Below are positions 17,719 through 26,397 of a stretch of DNA of 48,075 bases, in pieces. The position numbers were made by a program, and so were the translations under genes. Origin of the DNA: an uncultured Clostridia bacterium (GTDB lineage Bacteria > Bacillota > Clostridia > Christensenellales > UBA1242); the NCBI GenBank assembly GCA_944384445.1, contig CALWTL010000007.1, positions 1 to 48,075 on the forward strand. Reading direction: 5' to 3'. The stretch's first letter is position 1; every line of letters begins with the position of its first letter. Below the pieces are notes generated by a model. The model saw only the letters and a program-made list of their open reading frames with translations. It did not search any database and was not told the origin of the DNA.

Positions 17719-17745
17719 TGGCACAAATTGTGTCATTATTTTTTA
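17710..17745. terminator. Bidirectional terminator of ppa and the ABC exporter
   Basis: AAAAAATAATGGCACAA pairs with TTGTGTCATTATTTTTT (one G-T pair), a 17-bp stem that includes the ppa stop codon and lies 25 bp beyond the ABC gene stop on the other strand. Confidence 0.85.
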
Positions 17746-17770
17746 AATAAAATTAGTAAATTTATAAATC

Positions 17771-19849
17771 TTACACTTCTTCAAATTGACTATTGTATAA
17801 TTCAGCATAGAATCCTTTCTTAGCCAATAATTCTTCATGATTGCCCATCTCAATTATATCACCATCTTTCATAACTAAAATTATATCAGCATTTTTTATT
17901 GTAGATAATCTATGAGCGATTACAAAAGATGTTCTATTTTTTGTCAATTTATCCATGGAATTTTGTATTAATATCTCTGTTCTTGTATCTACACTACTAG
18001 TTGCTTCATCTAAAATCAGCATAGGAGCATTTTCAACCATAGCACGTGCAATAGTTAAAAGTTGCTTTTGACCAGCACTAATATTTGTATTATCATCTAA
18101 AACTGTATCATATCCATTAGGAAGAGTTTTTACAAAATGGTCAATTCCACACTCTTTACATGCATTAATAATTTGTTCATCTGTGACGTCTAATTTGCTA
18201 TATCTAATATTTTTTTTTATCGTACCTTGAAATAACCATGTATCTTGTAATACCATTCCAAATATATCATGTACATTTTCTCTTGTTAACTCTTTGATTG
18301 AAACACCATCAATCAAAATGTCACCATCAGTCACATCATAAAATTTCATTAATAGATTAACTAAGGTGGTTTTCCCAGCACCTGTTGGGCCAACTATTGC
18401 AACTTTTTGACCAGCTTTAATTTTTGCTGAAAATTCTTTAATAATTATTTTTTCTGGATTATATCCAAATTTTACATGTCTAAATTCGACATTACCTTTT
18501 ATATCCGAATTGTATAATCTCTTTGTGAGTTTACTTTCATCTTTTAATTCTGGTTGTTCTAAAAATTCAAAAACTCTTTCACTAGCGGCTGTAGCTGATT
18601 GTAAATTCGTTACACCTTGTGCCATTTGTGCCAATGGTTGAGTAAATAAACGTATATATATCATGATAGCTATTATAACTGAAAAATTTATAATGTTATA
18701 ATAAACTAATACAGCACCAACTACACACACTATAACATAACTAAAATTGCCAATAAAACTCATAATAGGTTGCATTAATCCAGAATAAAATTGTGATTTC
18801 CATGCACTTTTATATAATCTCGAATTTTCTTTTTCAAAAAAGAGTTCAGTTTCTTGTTCCGCATTATATGCTTTTATTATCTCTTGACCTGAATAACACT
18901 CTTCGACAATACCATTAACTTCACCCAATACATTTTGTTGTTCCATAAAGTATTTTTGAGATTTTGAAATTATTATAGTCATAATTATAAATCCAATAAT
19001 AGTTGAAATAACTCCAGAAAGTGCCATTACCCAATTTGTCACAAACATCATTATCAATGAACCAATAAATAAAGCAGCAGCACCTACTAATGTATTTACA
19101 GAATTATTGAGTGCCTGACCTATTGTATCCACATCATTTGTCACTCTACTTAGCACTTCGCCATAACTCATTTTATCAAAATATTTTAATGGTAATTTAT
19201 TAATTTTTTCGCTAATTGCTGTACGCAAATTTTTGCTTACTTTTTGATTTACTGTAGCCATAATGAAACCTTGAAAAAAGTTTGCAAAATATGCAATTAC
19301 ATAAAGTATAACCAAAAATATCCCTATTCTAAAAATATTATCAACATTAACTTTATTTTCAGTGTTTAGCCAAATATTCAATGTATTAGATGAATAGCCA
19401 ATACCCATGTTGGTATTATCAAAATTAACATATCCATTCTCTTTAATTGTACTTAACTTTTCACTTCCTACAAATATATTAGATGTTTCACTATTCTGAT
19501 TTATCTCTATTGATAATGTCAAGATATCATCTGTTGAATCCTGATTGTTAAAGTCTTCATATTGTAATAAAAATGTATAATTTTCACTTTCTAATTTAAT
19601 TGTTTTATCGTTGATTAATTTATTATATTCTTCATTCGTCAAATCAAGATTAATACTGACTCCTTTTTCTATAATATCTGTCATCTTGCTTAATCTGTTA
19701 GGTCCTATTAATGTACAAACAGTACTAATAATTATTAAAACTATTGCAATGATAATCATAAATAAGTAAGGTTTTAAACTTGAAAATAATTTTTTGATTG
19801 AGGCTTTAAAATCTTTTGCTTTATCTACGTTATTTACTCTATTATGCAT
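17771..19849 (-). CDS. ABC exporter subunit with large extracellular insert
   Basis: It is a fused membrane-ATPase half-exporter of 692 aa, about 100 longer than usual. The first membrane segment (about 29-51) is followed by a polar insert (about residues 60-170) before segment 2 (about 172-195), so a domain outside the cell is likely. The ATPase has Walker A GPTGAGKTT (about 487), a signature reading ISAGQ in place of LSGGQ (about 588), Walker B LILDEATSSVD (about 610) and the switch IAHRLSTIKNAD. It keeps the catalytic Glu. It overlaps the partner gene by 8 bp, so the two form a heterodimer of the multidrug type. Confidence 0.93.
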   Translation of the reverse strand: MHNRVNNVDKAKDFKASIKKLFSSLKPYLFMIIIAIVLIIISTVCTLIGPNRLSKMTDIIEKGVSINLDLTNEEYNKLINDKTIKLESENYTFLLQYEDFNNQDSTDDILTLSIEINQNSETSNIFVGSEKLSTIKENGYVNFDNTNMGIGYSSNTLNIWLNTENKVNVDNIFRIGIFLVILYVIAYFANFFQGFIMATVNQKVSKNLRTAISEKINKLPLKYFDKMSYGEVLSRVTNDVDTIGQALNNSVNTLVGAAALFIGSLIMMFVTNWVMALSGVISTIIGFIIMTIIISKSQKYFMEQQNVLGEVNGIVEECYSGQEIIKAYNAEQETELFFEKENSRLYKSAWKSQFYSGLMQPIMSFIGNFSYVIVCVVGAVLVYYNIINFSVIIAIMIYIRLFTQPLAQMAQGVTNLQSATAASERVFEFLEQPELKDESKLTKRLYNSDIKGNVEFRHVKFGYNPEKIIIKEFSAKIKAGQKVAIVGPTGAGKTTLVNLLMKFYDVTDGDILIDGVSIKELTRENVHDIFGMVLQDTWLFQGTIKKNIRYSKLDVTDEQIINACKECGIDHFVKTLPNGYDTVLDDNTNISAGQKQLLTIARAMVENAPMLILDEATSSVDTRTEILIQNSMDKLTKNRTSFVIAHRLSTIKNADIILVMKDGDIIEMGNHEELLAKKGFYAELYNSQFEEV

Positions 19850-21605
19850 TTTTTAACTCCTCCTCGCTCAATTGTGATAGTGCAATTTCTTTATAAACTG
19901 GACATGAATTTAACAAATCTTTATGTTTACCTATCCCAACAATGTTTCCTTCATTTAAGACAATTATTTCATCAGCATCTTTTATTGTTCCAATTCTTTG
20001 AGCAACTATAAGTATAGTTGTATTTCCAAATTCGTCATTTAATGCAGAGCGTAATGCTTTATCAGTTTTATAATCTAGTGCTGAAAAAGAATCATCAAAT
20101 ATGATAATTTCAGGATTTTTGGCTAATGCTCTTGCGATAGACAATCTTTGTTTTTGACCACCACTTATATTTTTTCCACCTTGACTAATATGTGAATTAA
20201 TTCCTTTGTCCATTTTTGAAACAAATTCTGAACTTTGAGAAATTTTTATTGCCTTTTCTACATCTTCTTCATCAGGTTTTTCTTCTTCTCCACCTAATGC
20301 AATATTTGATAAAACTGTACCACTAAACAAAACTGCTCGTTGTGAGACATATCCTATTCTATCTCGCAAATCTTTTAATTTAAAATCTTTTACATTTTTA
20401 CCATCAACTAAAACTTCACCTTCTGTTGTATCATAAAAACGTGGCACTAAATTAATAAGTGTAGATTTTCCACTACCCGTAGAACCAATGAAAGCTACCA
20501 AATCTCCTTTTTTGCATTTAAAATTGATATCTTTCAATACATATTCATCTGCATCTTGATATTTAAATGAAACATTTTTAAATTCAATTGTTCCAATTTC
20601 GCTAGGCTCAATATTTACACCAATTCCATCTTCAATACTTGATTTAGTTTTTAGAACTTCATTGATACGCTTTGCTGAAACACTTGCTCTTGGCATCATA
20701 ATAAATACAATAACTAATAGCATGAATGACATAACAATTTGAATAGCATACGAACTAAACACAACCATATCAGAAAAAATTGTTAACTTTTCAGGTGCAA
20801 ATGCTGAATTAATTAAAAATGCACCAATCCAATATATTGCTAAAGGCAAAAAACTCATTACTGCATTCATTAGTGGATTCAACAAAGATAAAACTCGATG
20901 AGAAACCAAACTAGTAGTTGTCAATTCTTCATTAGCTTTTTCAAATTTATTCATTTGATATTCTTCTGCATTATATGCTCTAACAACTCTTAATCCTGTC
21001 AAATTCTCACGAGTCACTCTGTTGATATTGTCTGTAAGAGTTTGCATTTTTTTAAATCTAGGTAAAACAATCAAGATTATTGTAATTACAGATAAAATTA
21101 ACACTATTACAGCTATTGCTGTAGCGATTGACCATTGATAACTTTTGCCACTAATTTTCAATATAGCCCACACAGCCATTATAGGTGCCTTAATAAGTGC
21201 TGATAACCCCATGACAATAAACATTTGAATCTGAGTTATATCGTTAGTTGAACGAGTGATAAGACTTGATGTAGAAAAATTTTTTATTTCATTAGATGAA
21301 AAACTTTGAACTTTACTAAATAATTCTGACCTTATCTTTTTAGATACACCTGCTGATATTCTCGCAACAATATATCCAACAAACACAGCACAAATTGCAC
21401 TCGTTATTGCACAAATTAACATTTTACTACCAACAAGTAAAATTTCACTTATCATATTTCCTTCTGTTTGAATTAAGATAGTAATTTCACTCATATAATC
21501 AGGAATTTTGAGTTCCAACCAAACTTGTAACAAAACAAAAACAATGACTAAAAACATACTAATCCATTGTTTTTTATTAAGTTGTCTGCATATTAAACTA
21601 AACAT
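19842..21605 (-). CDS. ABC exporter partner subunit with degenerate Walker B
   Basis: Six membrane segments (about 15-310) precede an ATPase with Walker A GSTGSGKS (about 378), a canonical ISGGQKQR signature and Walker B IIFDDSFSALD (about 505), in which Asp replaces the catalytic Glu. In heterodimeric exporters such as LmrCD or BmrCD one site is degenerate in this way, so this subunit provides one weak ATP site. The start at 21605 follows GGGAG; the frame extends to a GTG 4 codons earlier. A candidate operator sits over its promoter. The substrate is unknown, and a drug or peptide is plausible. Confidence 0.93.
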   Translation of the reverse strand: MFSLICRQLNKKQWISMFLVIVFVLLQVWLELKIPDYMSEITILIQTEGNMISEILLVGSKMLICAITSAICAVFVGYIVARISAGVSKKIRSELFSKVQSFSSNEIKNFSTSSLITRSTNDITQIQMFIVMGLSALIKAPIMAVWAILKISGKSYQWSIATAIAVIVLILSVITIILIVLPRFKKMQTLTDNINRVTRENLTGLRVVRAYNAEEYQMNKFEKANEELTTTSLVSHRVLSLLNPLMNAVMSFLPLAIYWIGAFLINSAFAPEKLTIFSDMVVFSSYAIQIVMSFMLLVIVFIMMPRASVSAKRINEVLKTKSSIEDGIGVNIEPSEIGTIEFKNVSFKYQDADEYVLKDINFKCKKGDLVAFIGSTGSGKSTLINLVPRFYDTTEGEVLVDGKNVKDFKLKDLRDRIGYVSQRAVLFSGTVLSNIALGGEEEKPDEEDVEKAIKISQSSEFVSKMDKGINSHISQGGKNISGGQKQRLSIARALAKNPEIIIFDDSFSALDYKTDKALRSALNDEFGNTTILIVAQRIGTIKDADEIIVLNEGNIVGIGKHKDLLNSCPVYKEIALSQLSEEELKNA

Positions 21606-21633
21606 AAATTCTCCCACTACCGAAACTTTTAAA

Positions 21634-21667
21634 GTTATACCATAATATTAGTTGAGTTGTCAACTAA
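21634..21667 (-). promoter_or_regulatory. Promoter with MarR-like operator for the ABC exporter
   Basis: On the minus strand TTGACA (21658-21663), an 18-nt spacer and TATAAC with extended TG (21634-21639) form a promoter. An inverted repeat, TTAGTTGA-N4-TCAACTAA (21648-21667), overlaps the -35 box. The TAGTTG-type half-site recalls MarR-family operators. No MarR gene is in the window, so the regulator would act in trans. Confidence 0.6.
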
Positions 21668-21851
21668 ATGCTTATTTATTTTATAATTCAAATTATAAAA
21701 ATATTACATATTATTATTTATTAAATTTGAAATGTAAAGATATCAAGTAAAACAAAAAATGTTGTAAATTTTCTAGTCAATCAAGTTAATATTAAACTGT
21801 TTAAATACAAATTATTTTAATTAAATATAATAAAATTTTATGTTTAAACTA

Positions 21852-21883
21852 ATAAAAAAAATCCTTTTGATATCAAAAGGATT
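21852..21883 (-). terminator. Terminator of the floA/nfeD operon
   Basis: AATCCTTTTGAT/ATCAAAAGGATT is a perfect 24-bp dyad followed on the minus strand by TTTTTTT. It touches the stop codon of the 144-aa gene. The stretch 21668-21851 holds nothing else I can name. Confidence 0.82.
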
Positions 21884-22316
21884 AATATTCTTCATAATTT
21901 TTTTTATTTAATGCTCCAGATATAATCAATGCCTTTAATTCGGGAGATAAATCATTTATTTGTTCAGTCAATGATTTATCTTTATTTAAATTTTTTGTCT
22001 GACGTTTTTTATAATTATCAAAACTTTCAAAATTAAAATTTGGCAAATTTTCTTTTCTATTTGGACGCGTTATGTTTTTGCCCTTTTTATCTAAATATGA
22101 TTTAAAATCATCTGATGAGTATGTTTTTTCTTCAATTGAATTGTCATCTATTTTAGGTGTCTCTATAACCGTGTTTTGTTCATTTTCTATTGAATTAGGT
22201 TGTTGTTTTAAGATATTTGCCTTTTTTTTCTTAATAACTTTTGGTAAAATCAAAACTAATGCAATTAGTGGAATTAAACAAATACTAATTATTATAAAAA
22301 TTTCCATATTGCTCAT
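21882..22316 (-). CDS. Unknown single-pass membrane protein downstream of floA
   Basis: I do not recognise this 144-aa protein. A hydrophobic N-terminus (about residues 4-26) anchors it, followed by a lysine-rich patch, a polar charged middle and a short helical end (about 118-135, LTEQINDLSPELKALIISG). The start at 22316 is chosen because AGGTGA lies upstream; the frame extends to a GTG 3 codons earlier. It is the third gene after nfeD and floA, so a link to lipid-domain scaffolds of the membrane is suggested by context only. Confidence 0.65.
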   Translation of the reverse strand: MSNMEIFIIISICLIPLIALVLILPKVIKKKKANILKQQPNSIENEQNTVIETPKIDDNSIEEKTYSSDDFKSYLDKKGKNITRPNRKENLPNFNFESFDNYKKRQTKNLNKDKSLTEQINDLSPELKALIISGALNKKNYEEY

Positions 22317-22338
22317 AATTATCACCTATACAATTAGA

Positions 22339-23355
22339 TTAATTATTTTCATCTGGTTTTCCTGATGATTTTTTATCTTTTGAATTGCCAATTGAATTTC
22401 TCATATTTGTATCAGCTGCAAGATTTTGTAATTTATAATAGTCCATAATTCCAAATTTACCATTTTTCATTGCCGTTGCCATAGCTCTATGGACTTCACT
22501 TTCTGCTGCTAAAACTACTGCCTGCATCTCTTGTGTTTTAGCTTTATTTTCTTGCTCTAAAGCGATTGCTTGAGCTCTTCTTTCTTCTGCTGCTGCTTGA
22601 CTAATTTTTTTCTTAGCTTCAGCTTCCTCAATCTTTAATTTTGCACCTAAATTGGTTCCAACATCAACGTCGCACACGTCTATTGATAATATTTCATAAG
22701 CCGTTTGTCTATCAAGATGATCAGCTAAAATAGTTTTTGATATAATTGATGGATCAGCTAATATTTCTGTATGTGTATTTGCTTTACCAATAGCTGAGAC
22801 AATTCCTTCCCCAACACGTGCTAAAATCGTTTCTGTATCTGCTGTACCAATTTGTCTATCCAATCTTGCCTTTACAGTCACTTGTGCTATAGCTTTTACT
22901 TGAATACCATTTTTGGCCATAGCTTCAATCCAATTTGTTCGAATCACTTTAGGTGTGACACTAGTTTTCACAGCTTCAACGACATCTCTGCCTGCCAAAT
23001 CGATTGCTTTTGCTTGCTCTAAAGTTAGTTCCATTTTTGCACTGTGCGCTGCAATTAATGCGTCTACGACTTTTTCAATATCTCCACCTGCCATTAAATG
23101 AGTTTCCAATTCAGCAATCGGAATATGGAGTCCAGCTTTTTGTGATATAATATAGATATCTACTAATTTTTTATAATCAACTTTACGCATTTTCATGCCA
23201 ATCAATCTGAACATTGATACATGCGCCCCAGAAGCCAAAGCTCTGAACCATATATTTATAGGTACTATTAAAACGATTGCAACAATTAAAACTACAACGC
23301 AAGATATAATTATAGTTAAAGTTGCCCATAATGGGAATAATAACATTGAATTCAT
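22339..23355 (-). CDS. floA: Flotillin-like protein FloA
   Basis: FloA forms clusters in functional membrane microdomains. A membrane anchor (about 11-33), the conserved VPINIWFRALASGAHVSMF segment, the VTVKARLDRQIGTADTETIL core of the SPFH-like domain and an Ala/Glu-rich coiled coil (about 240-295, with repeated EAEAKKKISQAAAEERRAQA character) match Bacillus FloA, formerly YqfA. The 338-aa length fits (331 in Bacillus). It follows nfeD by 10 nt, the conserved pair, with AGGAGA upstream of its ATG. Confidence 0.96.
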   Translation of the reverse strand: MNSMLLFPLWATLTIIISCVVVLIVAIVLIVPINIWFRALASGAHVSMFRLIGMKMRKVDYKKLVDIYIISQKAGLHIPIAELETHLMAGGDIEKVVDALIAAHSAKMELTLEQAKAIDLAGRDVVEAVKTSVTPKVIRTNWIEAMAKNGIQVKAIAQVTVKARLDRQIGTADTETILARVGEGIVSAIGKANTHTEILADPSIISKTILADHLDRQTAYEILSIDVCDVDVGTNLGAKLKIEEAEAKKKISQAAAEERRAQAIALEQENKAKTQEMQAVVLAAESEVHRAMATAMKNGKFGIMDYYKLQNLAADTNMRNSIGNSKDKKSSGKPDENN

Positions 23356-23365
23356 AAACTATCTC

Positions 23366-23881
23366 CTATTCAAACCATTTTCTAACAATAATTGTATTGT
23401 CTTTAATTTCTATAACCTTAACATGTGCCCCATCTTCTATATATGAATTTTTTGAAACCACATCATAAATTTTACCATTAATTTTTGCTTTGCCTCCAAG
23501 ATTTAAAACTCCAACAGCTCTACCAGATTTTCCTATAAGTTTTCTCAATTCTTTGTCTGTCTTATTATAATCTTGAGGGATTGACGTACGCGTTTCAAAG
23601 AGCCCTGTCCTACCTAAAATACCATATTGTGCACTATAAACCATAAACATGAAAGCAATAATGAAAAAGCCTAAAACTAACAAAATTAAAGTAAGAGATT
23701 GTGTTAAACTCAAACCTTCAACAATACGGATAATAATGCCAGCAATTATAGAAATAATACCTGTAATACCAAAGAATCCAAAACCCGGAACAAAAACTTC
23801 TACAATTATAAAAACTAGACCTAAGCACAATAATAATGCAGGAATCCAGCCCATTTCTGTAAAAATTTCTACAAATTCCAT
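23366..23881 (-). CDS. NfeD-family membrane protein
   Basis: NfeD partners flotillins and SPFH proteins. Here about four membrane segments (about 14-30, 33-50, 60-90) are followed by a soluble OB-fold-like domain (about 112-168, with IGKSGRAVGVLNLGGKAKI and GAHVKVIEI), the short NfeD form without the serine protease domain. A good AAAGGAG site precedes the ATG. It is the first gene of nfeD-floA-144 aa. Genes for its role in membrane stress are inferred from the family. Confidence 0.88.
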   Translation of the reverse strand: MEFVEIFTEMGWIPALLLCLGLVFIIVEVFVPGFGFFGITGIISIIAGIIIRIVEGLSLTQSLTLILLVLGFFIIAFMFMVYSAQYGILGRTGLFETRTSIPQDYNKTDKELRKLIGKSGRAVGVLNLGGKAKINGKIYDVVSKNSYIEDGAHVKVIEIKDNTIIVRKWFE

Positions 23882-23903
23882 TCTTTTTCTCCTTTATATT
23901 GAA

Positions 23904-23932
23904 ATTATACAACCAAAAAGGCTGCTAGTCAA
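23904..23932 (-). promoter_or_regulatory. Sigma-A promoter of nfeD-floA
   Basis: On the minus strand TTGACT (23927-23932), a 17-nt spacer and perfect TATAAT (23904-23909) lie just before nfeD. Confidence 0.8.
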
Positions 23933-24019
23933 TACCCTTTTGAAAAATTCTATATCTACACACTTATCCTGCTTATACCTACATTTTAAATGACAATTTA
24001 TAAGACTTTAAAAAAAATA

Positions 24020-24049
24020 TAAAAAAACTAAGGCATTTAGACCTTAGTT
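24020..24049 (-). terminator. Terminator of the zinc-ribbon gene
   Basis: AACTAAGG/CCTTAGTT with an 8-nt loop is followed on the minus strand by seven T, 28 nt past the stop of the 24077-24436 gene. Confidence 0.8.
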
Positions 24050-24076
24050 GACGTATAAAACATAAAATTTTTTAAT

Positions 24077-24436
24077 TTATAAATCTTTATTAATTGATTT
24101 ATCTTTTTCTTTTAAAGCAATATTTTTTATTAAAACAAATATAAAAAATAAAACAAACATTACAATACTGGATACAATTACTCCTATTTGTTTCGAACCA
24201 TCGACAAAGAAAGATATAAATAACAATATAATAGCAAGAAAAAATGAGATAGCCATCAAAATTTTGGAAACTTTTCCTATTTTATTATAATGTTTAATTT
24301 CATTTTCATTTTTTTCTAAATCTTCTGGCATTAAAAGATTTTCTCTAGGTTTAGTATAATCTTTTAAAGGTGCTCCACAATTAGAACAAAATTTTCTATC
24401 GTTTCTATTTTCTTCACCACATTGATTGCAAAACAT
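24077..24436 (-). CDS. Zinc-ribbon membrane protein
   Basis: The first 25 residues hold a zinc ribbon with two CxxC knuckles (CNQC and CSNC), followed by a charged linker and two membrane segments (about 58-78 and 84-105). Such short zinc-ribbon membrane proteins are common and mostly without known function in Bacillota. An AAAGGAG site precedes the ATG. It is a single-gene unit; no partner is suggested by context. Confidence 0.75.
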   Translation of the reverse strand: MFCNQCGEENRNDRKFCSNCGAPLKDYTKPRENLLMPEDLEKNENEIKHYNKIGKVSKILMAISFFLAIILLFISFFVDGSKQIGVIVSSIVMFVLFFIFVLIKNIALKEKDKSINKDL

Positions 24437-24605
24437 ATGATTCTCCTTTACAAATTCTTAATAAATAAATTTCAATTCACATATATTTGATTTGTTTAAG
24501 TTATTTACAATTATAAATTTTATATTTTTAAAAAAATTTTGTTGTTTTAGTTTAAGATATAATACAATAAAATTTTATAAAAGTCAAACACGTATTTATT
24601 TAAAA

Positions 24606-25439
24606 TTATTTCAATTTATTATCACGATAATAATAGAAAAAATATTGTTGAGCATATCCACTTAATTCTTTGTATTTATTAGTTAATTCCTTAGTAATTT
24701 TTTTTCTATCTGTTGTCTTAGTATTCGTTATATTATTATAAACTTTATTTATCCAAGTATCTACTGGAAAAACATCTTTTACTCCTAAACCAAACAACAT
24801 TATACAATTAGCGACCTTCTCTCCAATTCCTTTTAATGATAACAAAAATTTATATTGTTCATCTTTTGGCATTTTTATTAATCTATTGAAATCTTTAATT
24901 TCTAACTTTTGAACTGTTTCATACATTTGCTCTGCTCTATAACCTAGACCAGCATTTTTATAATCTTTAATAGTAGCTTTTTTCAATTCGTCAAGCGTTG
25001 GAAAAGCATAATAATTTCCCATATTTTTCCCAAAATGTGAACAAAGGTATTCTATAGAATTTTTAATTCTTTTAATATTATTATTAGCAGAAATAATGAA
25101 ACTTATTAAAATTTCATAAGCATCATTGTTTATTATCCTAATACCCGCCCCATAATCAATTGCTGAGCTTAATAATTCATCTTCTTTTAATATTTTCTTT
25201 ATTTTGCTGTAATCAGTATTCAAATCAAAAAAATTATAAAAATAATCTATATCTTTTGTATTTATCTCAATTTTGTTTTTATCCCAATCAATCTTAGCAC
25301 ATTTATCTTTAGAATATACTAATGCTTCATTTCCATTTATAACAAAACGAAAAATTTGACCACAATTTAGCGTTTGAACAACATCAAAATCTTGCGTATC
25401 TAATATAATCAATCTATCTTTTTCTTTTTTTATTTTCAT
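24606..25439 (-). CDS. ogg: 8-oxoguanine DNA glycosylase (OGG1 type)
   Basis: It excises 8-oxoguanine opposite C. The N-terminal domain has TLNCGQIFRF, the OGG_N start. The helix-hairpin-helix GPD core carries the catalytic Lys K208 in LKGIGEKVANC and the Asp D227 in FPVDTW. At 277 aa it is a full bacterial OGG1. It follows rsmD by 31 nt and has AAAGGA upstream of the ATG, so it is co-transcribed with rsmD. Confidence 0.92.
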   Translation of the reverse strand: MKIKKEKDRLIILDTQDFDVVQTLNCGQIFRFVINGNEALVYSKDKCAKIDWDKNKIEINTKDIDYFYNFFDLNTDYSKIKKILKEDELLSSAIDYGAGIRIINNDAYEILISFIISANNNIKRIKNSIEYLCSHFGKNMGNYYAFPTLDELKKATIKDYKNAGLGYRAEQMYETVQKLEIKDFNRLIKMPKDEQYKFLLSLKGIGEKVANCIMLFGLGVKDVFPVDTWINKVYNNITNTKTTDRKKITKELTNKYKELSGYAQQYFFYYYRDNKLK

Positions 25440-25470
25440 AAATTATCCTTTGAAATTCAATTTATATAAT

Positions 25471-26007
25471 TTACATTATTTTTTCAATCTTATAAACTGC
25501 AACTGTTCCATATTTTCTTTTATCTATGGAGAAATTTGAATATTCTAAATTTAATTTCTTTTCATTGTCAGTTTCAAAAATAATTATACCATTGTCATTC
25601 AACAAATTCTTATTCACTATATAATCTATAGCTAATAAACCAAAATCTGACTCAAAGGGCGGATCTAAAAAAATTATATCAAATTTACTATTGACAGATT
25701 TTAAGTAATCTAAATAATCACTATTGATTATTTCATAGCTACCAATAATGTCTTTTAAATTTTCTTTTATTAATGATATAGATTTAATGTTATTATCTAC
25801 AAAAATAGTATGTTTTGCTCCCCTAGAAATAGATTCAATACCTAATGCTCCAGTCCCAGAAAACAAATCTAAAACGACTGCATCTTTTAAATTAAATTGA
25901 ATTAAATCAAACATTGATTCTTTTACTCTATCAAGTGTTGGTCTAGTGGTTAAAATATTAAATTCTTTTAATTTTTTCCCTTTATATTTACCTGCTATTA
26001 TTCTCAT
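25471..26007 (-). CDS. rsmD: 16S rRNA (guanine966-N2)-methyltransferase
   Basis: RsmD methylates G966 of 16S rRNA in the small subunit. MRIIAGKYKGKKL, RPTLDRVKESMFD, the SAM-binding LDLFSGTGALGIE (46-58) and the catalytic DPPF (115-118) are diagnostic. The 178-aa length is normal. There is no Shine-Dalgarno; a -10 box lies 6 nt before the ATG, so the transcript is predicted leaderless. ogg follows. Confidence 0.95.
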   Translation of the reverse strand: MRIIAGKYKGKKLKEFNILTTRPTLDRVKESMFDLIQFNLKDAVVLDLFSGTGALGIESISRGAKHTIFVDNNIKSISLIKENLKDIIGSYEIINSDYLDYLKSVNSKFDIIFLDPPFESDFGLLAIDYIVNKNLLNDNGIIIFETDNEKKLNLEYSNFSIDKRKYGTVAVYKIEKIM

Positions 26008-26013
26008 ATTTAT

Positions 26014-26042
26014 ATTTTAGAATATAATTATAAAAATTGCAA
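26014..26042 (-). promoter_or_regulatory. rsmD promoter, predicted leaderless transcript
   Basis: On the minus strand TTGCAA (26037-26042), a 17-nt spacer and TAAAAT (26014-26019) leave 6 nt before the ATG. It lies between the preceding gene's terminator and rsmD. Confidence 0.65.
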
Positions 26043-26069
26043 TAAAAAAATAAGTCAAAGTGACTTATT
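26043..26069 (-). terminator. Terminator of the 70-aa membrane protein gene
   Basis: AATAAGTCA-N3-TGACTTATT overlaps the stop codon and is followed on the minus strand by seven T. Confidence 0.8.
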
Positions 26070-26277
26070 CTTTATTCACATTGTCATCGTGATTATTTTT
26101 TGTATCAATAGATTTATTAGGATTTGAATCTTCTTCAACTGTAGTAGAATTTTTTATAAATTCTTCAATTAAATGCTTATCTTTTTTATCCATCAAAATA
26201 AATGTCACAATTAGTGCTATAATAGCCACTAATAATAATGCTATAACAATATACCAATTAGAATATACAAAATACAT
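26065..26277 (-). CDS. Small membrane-anchored protein (paralogue of 26398-27009)
   Basis: It is 70 aa with a single membrane segment (about 8-28), the motif MDKKDKHLIEEF right after it, then a polar tail rich in Asp, Asn, Ser and Lys. The N-terminal half matches the neighbour at 26398 (WMDKRDKKILSDF), so the pair arose by duplication. AGGAGC precedes the ATG. It has no recognised family and no predicted catalytic residue. Confidence 0.7.
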   Translation of the reverse strand: MYFVYSNWYIVIALLLVAIIALIVTFILMDKKDKHLIEEFIKNSTTVEEDSNPNKSIDTKNNHDDNVNKE

Positions 26278-26370
26278 AATTTGCTCCTATAAATTAATTT
26301 GAGTATTGCATGAATATTAAATTTATTAAAATAATAATAGCATATTAATTTTTTATTGTCTAGCGATTTT

Positions 26371-26396
26371 AAAAAAAAGTCCTATAATTAGGACTT
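26371..26396 (-). terminator. Terminator of the Ser/Thr/Lys-rich membrane protein gene
   Basis: AAGTCCTA-TAAT-TAGGACTT is followed on the minus strand by T-rich sequence, directly after the stop codon. Confidence 0.8.
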
Positions 26397-26397
26397 A

